Assembly: GCF_042650645.1 (NCBI RefSeq)
Contig: NZ_JBHSBI010000002.1
Coordinates: 482,841-546,840, forward strand
From: Nonomuraea purpurea
GTDB taxonomy: Bacteria > Actinomycetota > Actinomycetes > Streptosporangiales > Streptosporangiaceae
Direction of reading: 5' to 3'
Length of the DNA: 64,000 nt
Of the stretch, positions 35,149-43,491 are shown one piece after another. Both the position numbers and the translations under genes were made by a program. The notes beneath the pieces are model-generated. The model did not search any database. It was given only the letters and a program-made list of their open reading frames with translations, and was not told where the DNA came from. How positions within the stretch are numbered: the stretch's first letter is position 1; every line of letters begins with the position of its first letter.

Positions 35149-35958
35149 GTGAGAGTGGCGGTCATCGGCGGAGGGCGCATGGGCGCGGGCATCGCGCAGA
35201 TCTTCCTGGTCAAGGGCGATACGGTCACCGTCCAGGAGCCGCAGGCCGACGCGGCGCGCCGGCGGATCGCCGAGGGCCTGGCCATCGCCGAGTCCAAGGG
35301 CGCGGCCCGCAGGGACGAGGCCCTGTCCAGGCTCACCATGGCCGAGGTGCCGCCGGACGCCGAGCTGGTGATCGAGGCGGTGCCCGAGGACGCGGGGCTC
35401 AAGGCCGAGGTGCTGGCCGAGGCCGAGTCGGCCATCGATGCGGGCGCCGTGCTTGCCACCAACACCAGCTCGCTGTCCATCGCCGAGCTGGCCGCCGCGC
35501 TGGGCCGCCCCGAACGCCTCATCGGCCTGCACTTCTTCAACCCCGTCCCCGTCCAGCGCCTGGTCGAGATCGTGGTCACCGACTCGACCCCCGCCGGCGT
35601 GCTGGAGCGGGCCAAGGAGTGCGTCGAGCACGTCGGCAAGACGAGCGTGGTGGTCAACGACTCGCCCGGGTTCGCCACCAGCCGGCTGGGCGTGCTGCTC
35701 GGGCTGGAGGCCATCCGCATGGTCGAGGAGGGCGTGGCCTCGGCCGAGGACATCGACACCGCCATGGCGCTCGGCTACGGCCACCCGATGGGGCCGCTGA
35801 AACTGGGTGACCTGGTCGGGCTCGACGTGCGGCTGGCCATCGCCGAATACCTGCACGCCAGGCTCGGCCCCCGGTTCGAGCCGCCGAAGCTGCTGCGCGA
35901 CAAGGTCGCCGCGGGGGAGCTGGGACGCAAGAGCGGGAAGGGGTTCTACGAGTGGTGA
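35149..35958 (+). CDS. paaH: 3-hydroxyacyl-CoA dehydrogenase (PaaH/FadB2-like)
   Basis: 269 residues from the GTG at 35149. The Rossmann loop reads VIGGGRMGAGIAQIF, the active-site region HFFNPVPVQRLVEIV, and the catalytic His lies in that HFFNP segment. In the pathway it oxidises 3-hydroxyadipyl-CoA to 3-oxoadipyl-CoA with NAD+. It lies between paaN and paaA, overlapping paaA by 7 bases, which supports the PaaH role over general fatty-acid use. Confidence 0.9.
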   Translation: MRVAVIGGGRMGAGIAQIFLVKGDTVTVQEPQADAARRRIAEGLAIAESKGAARRDEALSRLTMAEVPPDAELVIEAVPEDAGLKAEVLAEAESAIDAGAVLATNTSSLSIAELAAALGRPERLIGLHFFNPVPVQRLVEIVVTDSTPAGVLERAKECVEHVGKTSVVVNDSPGFATSRLGVLLGLEAIRMVEEGVASAEDIDTAMALGYGHPMGPLKLGDLVGLDVRLAIAEYLHARLGPRFEPPKLLRDKVAAGELGRKSGKGFYEW

Positions 35959-36872
35959 CCCGATTCGACGAGCTCATAGCCGCCGACGAACGCATCGAGC
36001 CGCGCGATCGCATGCCCGACGCCTACCGCAGGACGCTGGTCAGGCAGATCGCCCAGCACGCCCACTCCGAGATCATCGGCATGCAGCCGGAAGGCCGCTG
36101 GATCACCCGGGCGCCGAGCCTGAAACGCAAGGCGATCCTGCTGGCCAAGGTGCAGGACGAGGCCGGTCACGGCCTCTACCTCTACGGCGCGGCCGAGACC
36201 CTCGGCGTCGATCGGGACGACCTGCTCGACGCGCTGCACGAGGGCCGCCAGCGCTATTCCTCGATCTTCAACTACCCCACGCCGACCTGGGCCGACGTCG
36301 GCGCGATCGGCTGGCTCGTGGACGGCGCGGCCATCGTCAACCAGGTTCCGCTGTGCCGCTGCTCCTACGGACCGTACGCCAGGGCCATGGTCCGCATCTG
36401 CAAGGAGGAGAGCTTCCACCAGCGCCAGGGCTTCGAGCTGCTGCACACCCTCGCCCACGGCACCCCGGCCCAGCACCGCATGGCCCAGGAGGCGGTGGAG
36501 CGCTGGTACTGGCCGTCGCTGATGATGTTCGGGCCGCCGGACGAGGAGTCCACCCACTCGGCGCAGTCGATGGCCTGGAAGATCAAGCGGCACTCCAACG
36601 ACGAGCTGCGCCAGCGCTTCATCGACATGCTCGTGCCCCAGTCGGAGGTCCTCGGCCTGCGCCTGCCCGATCCGGAGCTGCGCTGGAACGCCGAACGCGG
36701 CCACTACGACCACGGCGAGATCGACTGGTCGGAGTTCCGGCGGGTGCTGGCGGGCGACGGCCCCTGCAACGCCGAGCGCCTGGCCCACCGCCGCAACGCC
36801 CACGAGGAAGGGGCCTGGGTACGTGAGGCGGCGGCGGCCTACGCACGCCGCAAACAAGGGGAAATCTCATGA
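35952..36872 (+). CDS. paaA: 1,2-phenylacetyl-CoA epoxidase subunit PaaA
   Basis: 306 residues, catalytic diiron subunit of the PaaABCE monooxygenase that epoxidises the ring of phenylacetyl-CoA. Iron ligands are visible in the paired ExxH motifs, DEAGHG near residue 74 and EESFHQRQG near 154. The helix QVPLCRCSYGPYARAM is conserved in PaaA. The GTG start at 35952 overlaps paaH. It is followed by paaB with a four-base overlap. Confidence 0.95.
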   Translation: MVTRFDELIAADERIEPRDRMPDAYRRTLVRQIAQHAHSEIIGMQPEGRWITRAPSLKRKAILLAKVQDEAGHGLYLYGAAETLGVDRDDLLDALHEGRQRYSSIFNYPTPTWADVGAIGWLVDGAAIVNQVPLCRCSYGPYARAMVRICKEESFHQRQGFELLHTLAHGTPAQHRMAQEAVERWYWPSLMMFGPPDEESTHSAQSMAWKIKRHSNDELRQRFIDMLVPQSEVLGLRLPDPELRWNAERGHYDHGEIDWSEFRRVLAGDGPCNAERLAHRRNAHEEGAWVREAAAAYARRKQGEIS

Positions 36873-37141
36873 TCTTGTGGGAAGTGTTCGTCCGGCCCAG
36901 GCGCGGGCTGTCCCACGTCCACGCCGGCAGCCTGCACGCCCCCGACGCCGAGCTGGCCCTGCGCCACGCCCGCGACCTGTTCACCCGCCGCCAGGAGGGC
37001 GTCAGCATCTGGGTGGTCCCCGCGGCGCAGATCACCGCCTCCTCGCCGGACGAGAAGGACGCCTTCTTCGACCCGGCCGCCGACAAGCCCTACCGGCACC
37101 CCACCTTCTACGACCTGCCCGAAGGGGTGAAGCATCTGTGA
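36869..37141 (+). CDS. paaB: 1,2-phenylacetyl-CoA epoxidase subunit PaaB
   Basis: 90 residues, the small structural subunit that bridges PaaA-PaaC units. The start WEVFVRPRRGLSHVHAGSLHA and ARDLFTRRQEGVSIWVVP are diagnostic. It overlaps paaA and paaC by four bases each (ATGA and GTGA), ensuring balanced subunit synthesis. Confidence 0.94.
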   Translation: MILWEVFVRPRRGLSHVHAGSLHAPDAELALRHARDLFTRRQEGVSIWVVPAAQITASSPDEKDAFFDPAADKPYRHPTFYDLPEGVKHL

Positions 37142-37791
37142 TCGAGGCGCTGGAGATCGGCGACGACTGCCTGGTGCTGTCCCAGCGCCTGGCCGAATGG
37201 GTCACCAGGGCGCCGACGCTGGAGGAGGATATCGCGCTGGCCAACCTCAGCCTCGATCTCCTCGGCCAGGCCCGCGCCCTGCTGTCCAGGGCAGGCGACG
37301 AGGACGAACTGGCCTACCTGCGCGACCCGGAGGGTTTCCGCAACTGCCTGCTGGTCGAGCAGCCGAACGGCGACTTCGCCCATACCGTCGTCCGCCACCT
37401 GCTCTACACGGCCTTCCTGCACGCCCTCTACACCAGCCACCCGGGCGACGAGGTGGCCGCCAAGGGCGTCAAGGAGCTGGCCTACCACCGCGACTACGCG
37501 GCCCTGTGGACCGTGCGGCTGGGCCGGGGCACCGAGGAGAGCCACCGGCGCATGGCGAAGGCCCTGGAGACGCTGTGGCCGTTCACCGACGAGCTCTTCG
37601 AGGGCCGGCCGGAGCTGCGCGAGCCGTGGGCGGCGCACGTGAGCCGGGCGCTGGACACGGCCGGGCTGGCCGTGCCCGCCAACGCGCCGCAACGTTCCGG
37701 CGGGCGCAGAGGAGAGCACACCGAGCACCTGACCGAGCTGCTGCGCGAACTGCAGAGCCTGCACCGCGAGCACCTCGGGGCGTCCTGGTGA
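37138..37791 (+). CDS. paaC: 1,2-phenylacetyl-CoA epoxidase subunit PaaC
   Basis: 217 residues from the GTG at 37138 that overlaps the paaB stop. PaaC is the non-catalytic ferritin-like partner of PaaA and keeps only part of the iron-ligand set. LSQRLAEWVTRAPTLEEDIALAN, LDLLGQARALL and FRNCLLVEQPNGDFAHTVVR are family landmarks. It is slightly shorter than E. coli PaaC. paaD starts within its stop (GTGA). Confidence 0.93.
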   Translation: MIEALEIGDDCLVLSQRLAEWVTRAPTLEEDIALANLSLDLLGQARALLSRAGDEDELAYLRDPEGFRNCLLVEQPNGDFAHTVVRHLLYTAFLHALYTSHPGDEVAAKGVKELAYHRDYAALWTVRLGRGTEESHRRMAKALETLWPFTDELFEGRPELREPWAAHVSRALDTAGLAVPANAPQRSGGRRGEHTEHLTELLRELQSLHREHLGASW

Positions 37792-38243
37792 CAGAGCCGG
37801 TCGAGCGGGCAAGGGCGGTCGCGGCCGCGATCCCCGACCCCGAGCTGCCCGTGGTCACGCTCGGCGACCTCGGCATCCTCAGGGACGTCCGGCACACACC
37901 GGACGGCGGCATCGAAGTGCTGATCACGCCGACGTACTCGGGCTGCCCCGCCATGGACGCCATCCGCGACGACCTGCGGCGCGCGCTGCCCGGCGTCACG
38001 ATCACGACCGTCCTGTCCCCGCCGTGGACCACCGACTGGATCACCGAGGAGGGCAGGCGCAAGCTGCGCGAGCACGGCATCTCGCCGCCCGGCCGCGCGG
38101 TGATGGTGGCGCTGACCGTCCGCTGCCCCCGCTGCGGCTCGCCCAGGACCCGCCTGGTCAGCCGCTACTCCTCCACGGCCTGCAAGGCCCACTACGTCTG
38201 CCGCGACTGCCTGGAGCCTTTCGACCACGTCAAGGAGATCTGA
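37788..38243 (+). CDS. paaD: Phenylacetate-CoA oxygenase assembly protein PaaD
   Basis: 151 residues from the GTG at 37788. A MIP18/DUF59 domain (about 1-90; DPELPVVTLGDLGILRDV and PTYSGCPAMDAI with the conserved Cys) is followed by a zinc-ribbon tail with CPRCGS and CRDC. PaaD is needed for iron-sulfur or diiron maturation of the epoxidase and reductase. It is cotranscribed between paaC and paaE. Confidence 0.93.
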   Translation: MTEPVERARAVAAAIPDPELPVVTLGDLGILRDVRHTPDGGIEVLITPTYSGCPAMDAIRDDLRRALPGVTITTVLSPPWTTDWITEEGRRKLREHGISPPGRAVMVALTVRCPRCGSPRTRLVSRYSSTACKAHYVCRDCLEPFDHVKEI

Positions 38244-38245
38244 GC

Positions 38246-39247
38246 GTGAGCCGCTTCCGCCCGCTGACGGTCGCCGCCGTGGATCGGCTCACCGACGACG
38301 CCGTGGCCGTGACGTTCGCCGAGCGGCTGCCGTTCGTCCAGGGCCAGCACCTGACCGTCCGCGCCCGTCCGCAGGGCGAGGAGGTGCGGCGCAGCTACTC
38401 GATCTGCTCGCCCGCCGGCGGCCCGCTCAGGATCGGCGTCAAGCGGCTGCCGGGAGGGGCCTTCAGCGAGTACGCCAACGACCGGCTCGGGCCGGGCGAC
38501 GTGATCGAGGCCATGCCGCCGCTCGGCCGCTTCCACACCCCGCTGCGCCCCGACGCGGCCCGCCACCACCTGGCCGTCGTCGCGGGCAGCGGCATCACCC
38601 CGGTCCTGTCCCTGCTGGCCACCACCCTGGCGGCGGAGCCGAAGAGCCGCTTCTCCCTCGTCTACGGCAACAGGACGGCCCGCGAGGTGATGTTCGCCGA
38701 GGAGCTGGCCGACCTCAAGGACCGCTACGGGCCCCGGCTCAACCTGCTCCACGTCCTGAGCAGGGAGCCGCAGGAGGCCCCGATCGCCTCGGGCCGCATC
38801 GACGCCGCCAGGCTGCTGCCGGTCATGGGAGAGGCCGACCACTACTACCTGTGCGGGCCGATCGGCCTGGTCGAGTCGGCCCGCGCGGCGCTGCGCGGCA
38901 TCGAGCCGGGGCGCGTGCACTACGAACTGTTCTACGCGGGCGAGCCGCGCCCAGCCGCCCCCACTTCCGGGGGGACGGCGCTGACGTTCACCCTCGACGG
39001 GCGCACCAGCGAGGTCGCGATGCGCGGCGGCGAGAGCGTGCTGGCCGCCGCGCTGCGGGTGCGCTCCGACGCGCCCTACGCCTGCAGGGGCGGCGTCTGC
39101 GGCACCTGCCGGGTGCGCCTGATCAGCGGCGAGGTGGGCATGGAGCAGAACTACGCGCTGGAGCGGGAAGAGCTGGCGGCGGGGTATGTCCTGGCGTGTC
39201 AGAGTCGTCCGGCGACGCCAGAGGTGCGGGTCGACTTCGACGCCTGA
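38246..39247 (+). CDS. paaE: 1,2-phenylacetyl-CoA epoxidase reductase PaaE
   Basis: 333 residues from the GTG at 38246, two bases after the paaD stop. It has an FAD-binding domain (RRSYSICSP), an NAD-binding domain (GSGITPVLSLLAT; YLCGP) and a C-terminal plant-type [2Fe-2S] ferredoxin domain (CRGGVCGTCRVRL with the last Cys in VLACQS). It passes electrons from NADPH to the PaaA diiron centre. It is the last recognised paa gene of this run. Confidence 0.94.
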   Translation: MSRFRPLTVAAVDRLTDDAVAVTFAERLPFVQGQHLTVRARPQGEEVRRSYSICSPAGGPLRIGVKRLPGGAFSEYANDRLGPGDVIEAMPPLGRFHTPLRPDAARHHLAVVAGSGITPVLSLLATTLAAEPKSRFSLVYGNRTAREVMFAEELADLKDRYGPRLNLLHVLSREPQEAPIASGRIDAARLLPVMGEADHYYLCGPIGLVESARAALRGIEPGRVHYELFYAGEPRPAAPTSGGTALTFTLDGRTSEVAMRGGESVLAAALRVRSDAPYACRGGVCGTCRVRLISGEVGMEQNYALEREELAAGYVLACQSRPATPEVRVDFDA

Positions 39248-39261
39248 GCGGAGGAGGAGCG

Positions 39262-40209
39262 ATGGCCAGACCGTTCGCCTCGTCGGCGGACCTCGATGAC
39301 AAGCAGCAGGTGCTGGAGGTGCTGGCGGAGGGCGTGTACGCGCTCACGGCCGAGGGCGACCCCAACGTGGGCGCGATCGAGGGCGAGGACTTCCTGGTCT
39401 GCTTCGAGGCCCTGGCGACGCCCGTGGCCGCCCGAGAGTGGCTCGCCCGGCTCCGCGAGCACACCGACAAACCCATCAGATACCTCGTGTTGTCGCACTA
39501 CCACGCCGTCAGGGTGCTGGGCGCCTCGGCGTTCGGCGCGCGGATGATCGTGGCGCACGAGAAGACCCGCGAGCTGATCGCCGAGCGCGGCGAGCAGGAC
39601 TGGGCCAGCGAGTACGCCAGGATGCCCCGCCTGTTCAAGGACCCCGGCTCGATCCCGGGCCTGACGTGGCCGACGGTGACGTTCGGCGACAGGCTCACCA
39701 TCCATCTGGGCGGCGACAGGGGCGAGCTGGTGCTGCGGTACTGCGGCCGGGGCCACACCGAGGGCGACCTGGTGGCCTGGCTGCCACGCCAGCGGATCAT
39801 GTTCGCGGGCGACCTGGTCGAGTCGCAGGCCGCCCTCTACACCGGCGACGCCTTCCACCGCGAATGGTCGTCGGCGACCCTCGATCGGGTGGCCGCGCTC
39901 GGGGCGGAGACGCTGGTCGGCGGCAGGGGCGCGGTGGCGCGCGGCAAGGAGGGCGTGGCCGCCGCGATCGCCCAGACCCGCGACTTCCTGACGGTGATGC
40001 TGCGCGAGGTCGGCGCGGCGGGCTCGCTCAAGGAGGCCTTCGAGCGCACGCACCGGGCGCTGGCGCCCCGATACGGCTCCTGGCCCATCTTCGAGCACTG
40101 CCTGCCGTTCAACGTCTCCAGGCTCTGGGACGAGCTGCACGGCGTCGAGCGGCCGCGTATCTGGACGGCCGAACGCGACCGCGAAGTGTGGGATCAGCTC
40201 CAGCCATGA
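39262..40209 (+). CDS. Metallo-beta-lactamase-fold hydrolase with incomplete metal site
   Basis: 315 residues from the ATG at 39262, after a strong GGAGGAG. The fold is clear, but the HxHxDH motif reads HYHAVR (H79, H81, then V83 and R84 where Asp and His are expected). The last His (usually GHG) is in GGRGAV as Gly-Arg. The middle RGHTEGD His and the AGD Asp remain. Site-1 ligands are therefore kept and site-2 ligands lost, pointing to one metal ion or a changed chemistry. It lies between paaE and a flavin monooxygenase, overlapping the latter (ATGA), so it probably works on an aromatic or ester intermediate; this is inference. Confidence 0.82.
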   Translation: MARPFASSADLDDKQQVLEVLAEGVYALTAEGDPNVGAIEGEDFLVCFEALATPVAAREWLARLREHTDKPIRYLVLSHYHAVRVLGASAFGARMIVAHEKTRELIAERGEQDWASEYARMPRLFKDPGSIPGLTWPTVTFGDRLTIHLGGDRGELVLRYCGRGHTEGDLVAWLPRQRIMFAGDLVESQAALYTGDAFHREWSSATLDRVAALGAETLVGGRGAVARGKEGVAAAIAQTRDFLTVMLREVGAAGSLKEAFERTHRALAPRYGSWPIFEHCLPFNVSRLWDELHGVERPRIWTAERDREVWDQLQP

Positions 40210-41753
40210 ACCCAGAGGCGCAGGTCGTCGTCATCGGTGCGGGGCCCGTCGGGCAGAGCGCCGCGCTGCTGCTGGCCCGCTGGGGCGTCCAGGTGCTGGT
40301 GCTCGACCAGCGCGCCGGGCGGGAGCCCGCCGGGTCGAAGTCCATCTGCCAGCAGCGCGACGTCCTCGACATCTGGGCCGCGGCGGGGGCGGCCGGGGTG
40401 GCCGAGGAAGGGGTGGCCTGGACCACCGCGCGCACGTACTACCGCGACCGCGAGCTGCTGACCTGGTCGTTCGAGCGAGAGGGGCCGCTGCCGCCGTGCG
40501 TGAACCTCTCCCAGACCCGCACCGAGCAGATCCTGGACGCCGCCATCGCCGCCCAGCCGCTCATCGAGGTGCGCTGGAACCACGAGGTCACCGGCTTGAC
40601 CCAGGACGCCTCCGGCGTGACGGTCCACTGCGGTCAGCGGCTGCTGCGCGCGTCCTACGTGGTGGCCTGCGCGGGGGCCAGGGCCCCTGCGGTGCGCGGC
40701 TCGCTGGGCGTCGCCTTCGACGGGGAGACCTTCGACGACCAGTTCCTGATCTGCGACATCAGGGCTGATCTGCCCGGCTGGGAGAACGAGCGCCGTTTCT
40801 ACTTCGACCCTGTCTGGAACCCCGGCAGGCAGGTGCTCATCCATCCGTGCCCCGGCGGGACGTTCAGGATCGACTGGCAGATAGCGCCGGACTACATCCC
40901 AACAGATATCGATATTTCGCGAAAAATCCGGCAAATCATTGGGGATCGGCCGTACGAGCTGCTCTGGCACAGCACGTACCGCTTCCACTCCCGCATCGTC
41001 TCCCGCATGCGTGTCGGCCGGGTCCTGCTGGCGGGCGACTGCGCCCACCTGGTGGCCCCGTTCGGCGCGCGCGGGCTCAACTCCGGCGTGCCCGACGCCG
41101 AGAACGCGGCCTGGAAGCTGGCCTTCGTGCTCAACGGCTGGGCCGGAGAGGGGCTGCTGGAGAGCTACCACAGCGAGCGGCACGCGGCCGCGCGGGAGAA
41201 CCTGGAGGTCACCGCCGCCACCATGCGCTTCCTGGCGCCCAGGACCGTGGAGGAGCGGACGCGCCGCCGGGCCGTGCTGGAGGGCGGTCCGGCCGAGCAG
41301 ATCGACTCGGGACGGTTCGCCGAGCCGTTCTGGTACGTGGACTCTCCGCTGACCACGCCCGAGCCGGAGCGGCCCTTCCGTGGCAGGCCGCCCAAGGGGG
41401 CGCTGTGCGTGCCCGCGCCCGGCGTGATCCTGCCTGACATGGCACTTTCGGAGGGCCGATTGCGGGAGTTCTGTCGTGACGGTTTTCTGGTTCTTCTGGG
41501 CGATATGTGCGATTCGAGTTTGTTTGTGCAGGTCTTGGGCAAGGTCATTACGGCGCCGCTCGCCGTACGCGGGCTCGCGGAGATCGATGGGACTGGCTCG
41601 CTCGCTGAGAGGCTCGGCGCAGGGCCGGATGAGGCATGGCTCATCAGGCCCGATTCCTATATCGCCGCGATCATCCCCCATGCGGGGCCTGAGTCGGTGG
41701 CGTCCGCCGTGAGTCGCGCGATCGGCGGCTCTCCTGCACGAACAACCCCATAG
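40206..41753 (+). CDS. FAD-dependent aromatic monooxygenase (PHBH/PheA-like)
   Basis: 515 residues. The FAD motif GAGPVGQSAALLLARWGV, the DG-type segment near 165 and GDCAHLVAPFGARGLNSG near 285 mark a class A flavoprotein hydroxylase. A C-terminal thioredoxin-like domain (about 395-515) resembles phenol-hydroxylase-type members. Relatives hydroxylate phenols or hydroxyphenyl acids with NAD(P)H and O2. It overlaps the atypical MBL gene and follows the paa run, so a hydroxylated aromatic acid is a plausible substrate. Two local stretches of AT-rich codons (about 40900-40945 and 41440-41530) differ from the rest of the gene. Confidence 0.85.
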   Translation: MNPEAQVVVIGAGPVGQSAALLLARWGVQVLVLDQRAGREPAGSKSICQQRDVLDIWAAAGAAGVAEEGVAWTTARTYYRDRELLTWSFEREGPLPPCVNLSQTRTEQILDAAIAAQPLIEVRWNHEVTGLTQDASGVTVHCGQRLLRASYVVACAGARAPAVRGSLGVAFDGETFDDQFLICDIRADLPGWENERRFYFDPVWNPGRQVLIHPCPGGTFRIDWQIAPDYIPTDIDISRKIRQIIGDRPYELLWHSTYRFHSRIVSRMRVGRVLLAGDCAHLVAPFGARGLNSGVPDAENAAWKLAFVLNGWAGEGLLESYHSERHAAARENLEVTAATMRFLAPRTVEERTRRRAVLEGGPAEQIDSGRFAEPFWYVDSPLTTPEPERPFRGRPPKGALCVPAPGVILPDMALSEGRLREFCRDGFLVLLGDMCDSSLFVQVLGKVITAPLAVRGLAEIDGTGSLAERLGAGPDEAWLIRPDSYIAAIIPHAGPESVASAVSRAIGGSPARTTP

Positions 41754-41762
41754 GAGGACTCG

Positions 41763-43196
41763 TTGGCTGGCCGTAGTTCGTTTCTGATCGTCGCCAACCG
41801 GTTGCCGGTGGACCGGACGATCGAGCCTGACGGAACGGCCTCATGGCGCAGGAGCCCCGGCGGGCTCGTCACCGCGATCGCGCCGGTGATGCAGCGCCGC
41901 CACGGAGCCTGGGCCGGCTGGCACGGCGCGGCCGACGAGAAACTGGAACCGTTCGAGCAGGGCGGGATGAACCTCATCCCCATCCCGCTGTCGGCCCGCG
42001 AGGTGGAGCTCTACTACGAGGGCTTCTCCAACGCCACACTGTGGCCCCTTTACCACGACGTGGTGGCGCCGCCGGTGTTCGACCGGGCCATGTGGGAGAC
42101 CTACCGGGAGGTCAACGAGCGCTTCGCCAACGCCGCCGCCGAGGCCGCGGAGGAGGGCGCGGTCGTCTGGGTGCAGGACTACCAGCTCCAGCTCGTGCCC
42201 GCGATGCTGCGCAGGCTCCGGCCCGACCTGCGCATCGGGTTCTTCCTGCACATCCCTTTCCCGCCGACCGAGCTGTTCTGGCGGCTGCCGTGGCGCAAGG
42301 ACCTGGTCGAAGGGCTGCTCGGGGCCGATCTGGTGGGCTTCCAGCTCCCCGGCGGGGCCTCCAACTTCCGCAGGTTGTGCCGCAGGCTGCTCGGGCTGCC
42401 GTACAAGGGGAACGAGATCTTCCTCGACGACCGCGTCGTCACCACCCAGGCCTTCCCGATCTCCGTGGACTTCGGCCAGCTCGACGCGATGGTGCGCGAG
42501 CCGCACATCGTGGCCCGCGCCAAGGAGATCAGGCTGGAGATCGGCGACCCCGAGCACGTGCTGCTGGGCGTCGACCGGCTCGACTACACCAAGGGGATCG
42601 GGCAGCGGCTGGAGGCGTTCGGCGAACTGCTCAAGGACGGGCGGCTGCAGCCGAACGAGGCGGTCTTCGTGCAGATCGCCACGCCCAGCAGGGAACGGGT
42701 GGACGAGTACCGGCGGCTGCGCGACGACATCGAGCTGCAGGTCGGCCGGATCAACGGCGAGCACGCGCAGCTCGGCTACCAGCCGGTTCACTACTTCCAC
42801 CAGTCGTATGACCACGAGGAACTGGCGGCCCTGTATCTGGCCGCCGACGTGATGGTGGTGACGCCGCTGCGCGACGGCATGAACCTGGTCGCCAAGGAGT
42901 ACGTCTCCTGCCACCACGACCTGCACGGGGCGCTGGTGCTCAGCGAGTTCGCCGGGGCGGCCGACGAGCTGCGCCAGGCCCATCTGGTCAACCCGTACGA
43001 CGTCGAGGACGTCAAGCGGCAGATGCTGGCCGCGATGCGGGCCACGCCGCACGAGCTGGCCCGGCGCATGCGCACCATGCGGCGCCGGGTGGCCACCTAC
43101 GACGTGGACCGCTGGGCCAACGAGTTCCTCACTGCCCTGGAGTCACCGACTTCACAGACTTCCACGCGTCGTAGCGCTTCTTGGCGGTCCGGTTGA
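41763..43196 (+). CDS. otsA: Trehalose-6-phosphate synthase
   Basis: 477 residues, GT20 family. It makes trehalose-6-phosphate from UDP-glucose (or GDP-glucose in actinobacteria) and glucose-6-phosphate. Motifs: VANRLPVDR, WVQDYQLQLVPAML, GVDRLDYTKGI and TPLRDGMNLVAKEY. The start is a TTG at 41763 with an excellent TAGGAGGA five bases before it. No otsB phosphatase follows, so it must be elsewhere. The 3' end overlaps 68 bases of the convergent DUF4235 gene. Confidence 0.95.
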   Translation: MAGRSSFLIVANRLPVDRTIEPDGTASWRRSPGGLVTAIAPVMQRRHGAWAGWHGAADEKLEPFEQGGMNLIPIPLSAREVELYYEGFSNATLWPLYHDVVAPPVFDRAMWETYREVNERFANAAAEAAEEGAVVWVQDYQLQLVPAMLRRLRPDLRIGFFLHIPFPPTELFWRLPWRKDLVEGLLGADLVGFQLPGGASNFRRLCRRLLGLPYKGNEIFLDDRVVTTQAFPISVDFGQLDAMVREPHIVARAKEIRLEIGDPEHVLLGVDRLDYTKGIGQRLEAFGELLKDGRLQPNEAVFVQIATPSRERVDEYRRLRDDIELQVGRINGEHAQLGYQPVHYFHQSYDHEELAALYLAADVMVVTPLRDGMNLVAKEYVSCHHDLHGALVLSEFAGAADELRQAHLVNPYDVEDVKRQMLAAMRATPHELARRMRTMRRRVATYDVDRWANEFLTALESPTSQTSTRRSASWRSG

Positions 43197-43413
43197 CCAC
43201 GATCTGGGCCACCGACATGCCCACGCCCATGAGCACGGCGTAACCGATCGCCTCGCCCATGGTGACCTCGGGCGACTCGGGGTCGACCGGCGCCTCCTTG
43301 CCGGTCGCCTTCACCCAGACGAACCCGAGGACCTTCCTGGCCGCCCACCCGGTCGCCAGACCCACCAAGCCGCCGATGACACGCCAGGCGACATCGGGCT
43401 TGTCCTCAGCCAT
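43129..43413 (-). CDS. DUF4235 small membrane protein
   Basis: 94 residues. Two hydrophobic stretches (about 12-32 and 57-75) flank a charged loop with KEAPVDPESPEVTMGEA. This matches the actinobacterial DUF4235 family (two-helix membrane proteins, function unknown). The last 68 bases overlap the end of otsA on the opposite strand, unusual but with both frames well supported. Confidence 0.85.
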   Translation of the reverse strand: MAEDKPDVAWRVIGGLVGLATGWAARKVLGFVWVKATGKEAPVDPESPEVTMGEAIGYAVLMGVGMSVAQIVVNRTAKKRYDAWKSVKSVTPGQ

Positions 43414-43491
43414 TTCGATCTCCCTTCCCCTTTGTAACGAACACTAGTCTCTACCGCTGGCCGAGCCGGTGAAGCCCTACCATATGGAGTC

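Noticed and set aside
33295..35856. 853-codon frame antisense to paaN and paaH
   Set aside because: Composition is His/Gly/Arg/Val-rich as expected for the reverse of high-GC genes, and paaN and paaH are unmistakable on the other strand.
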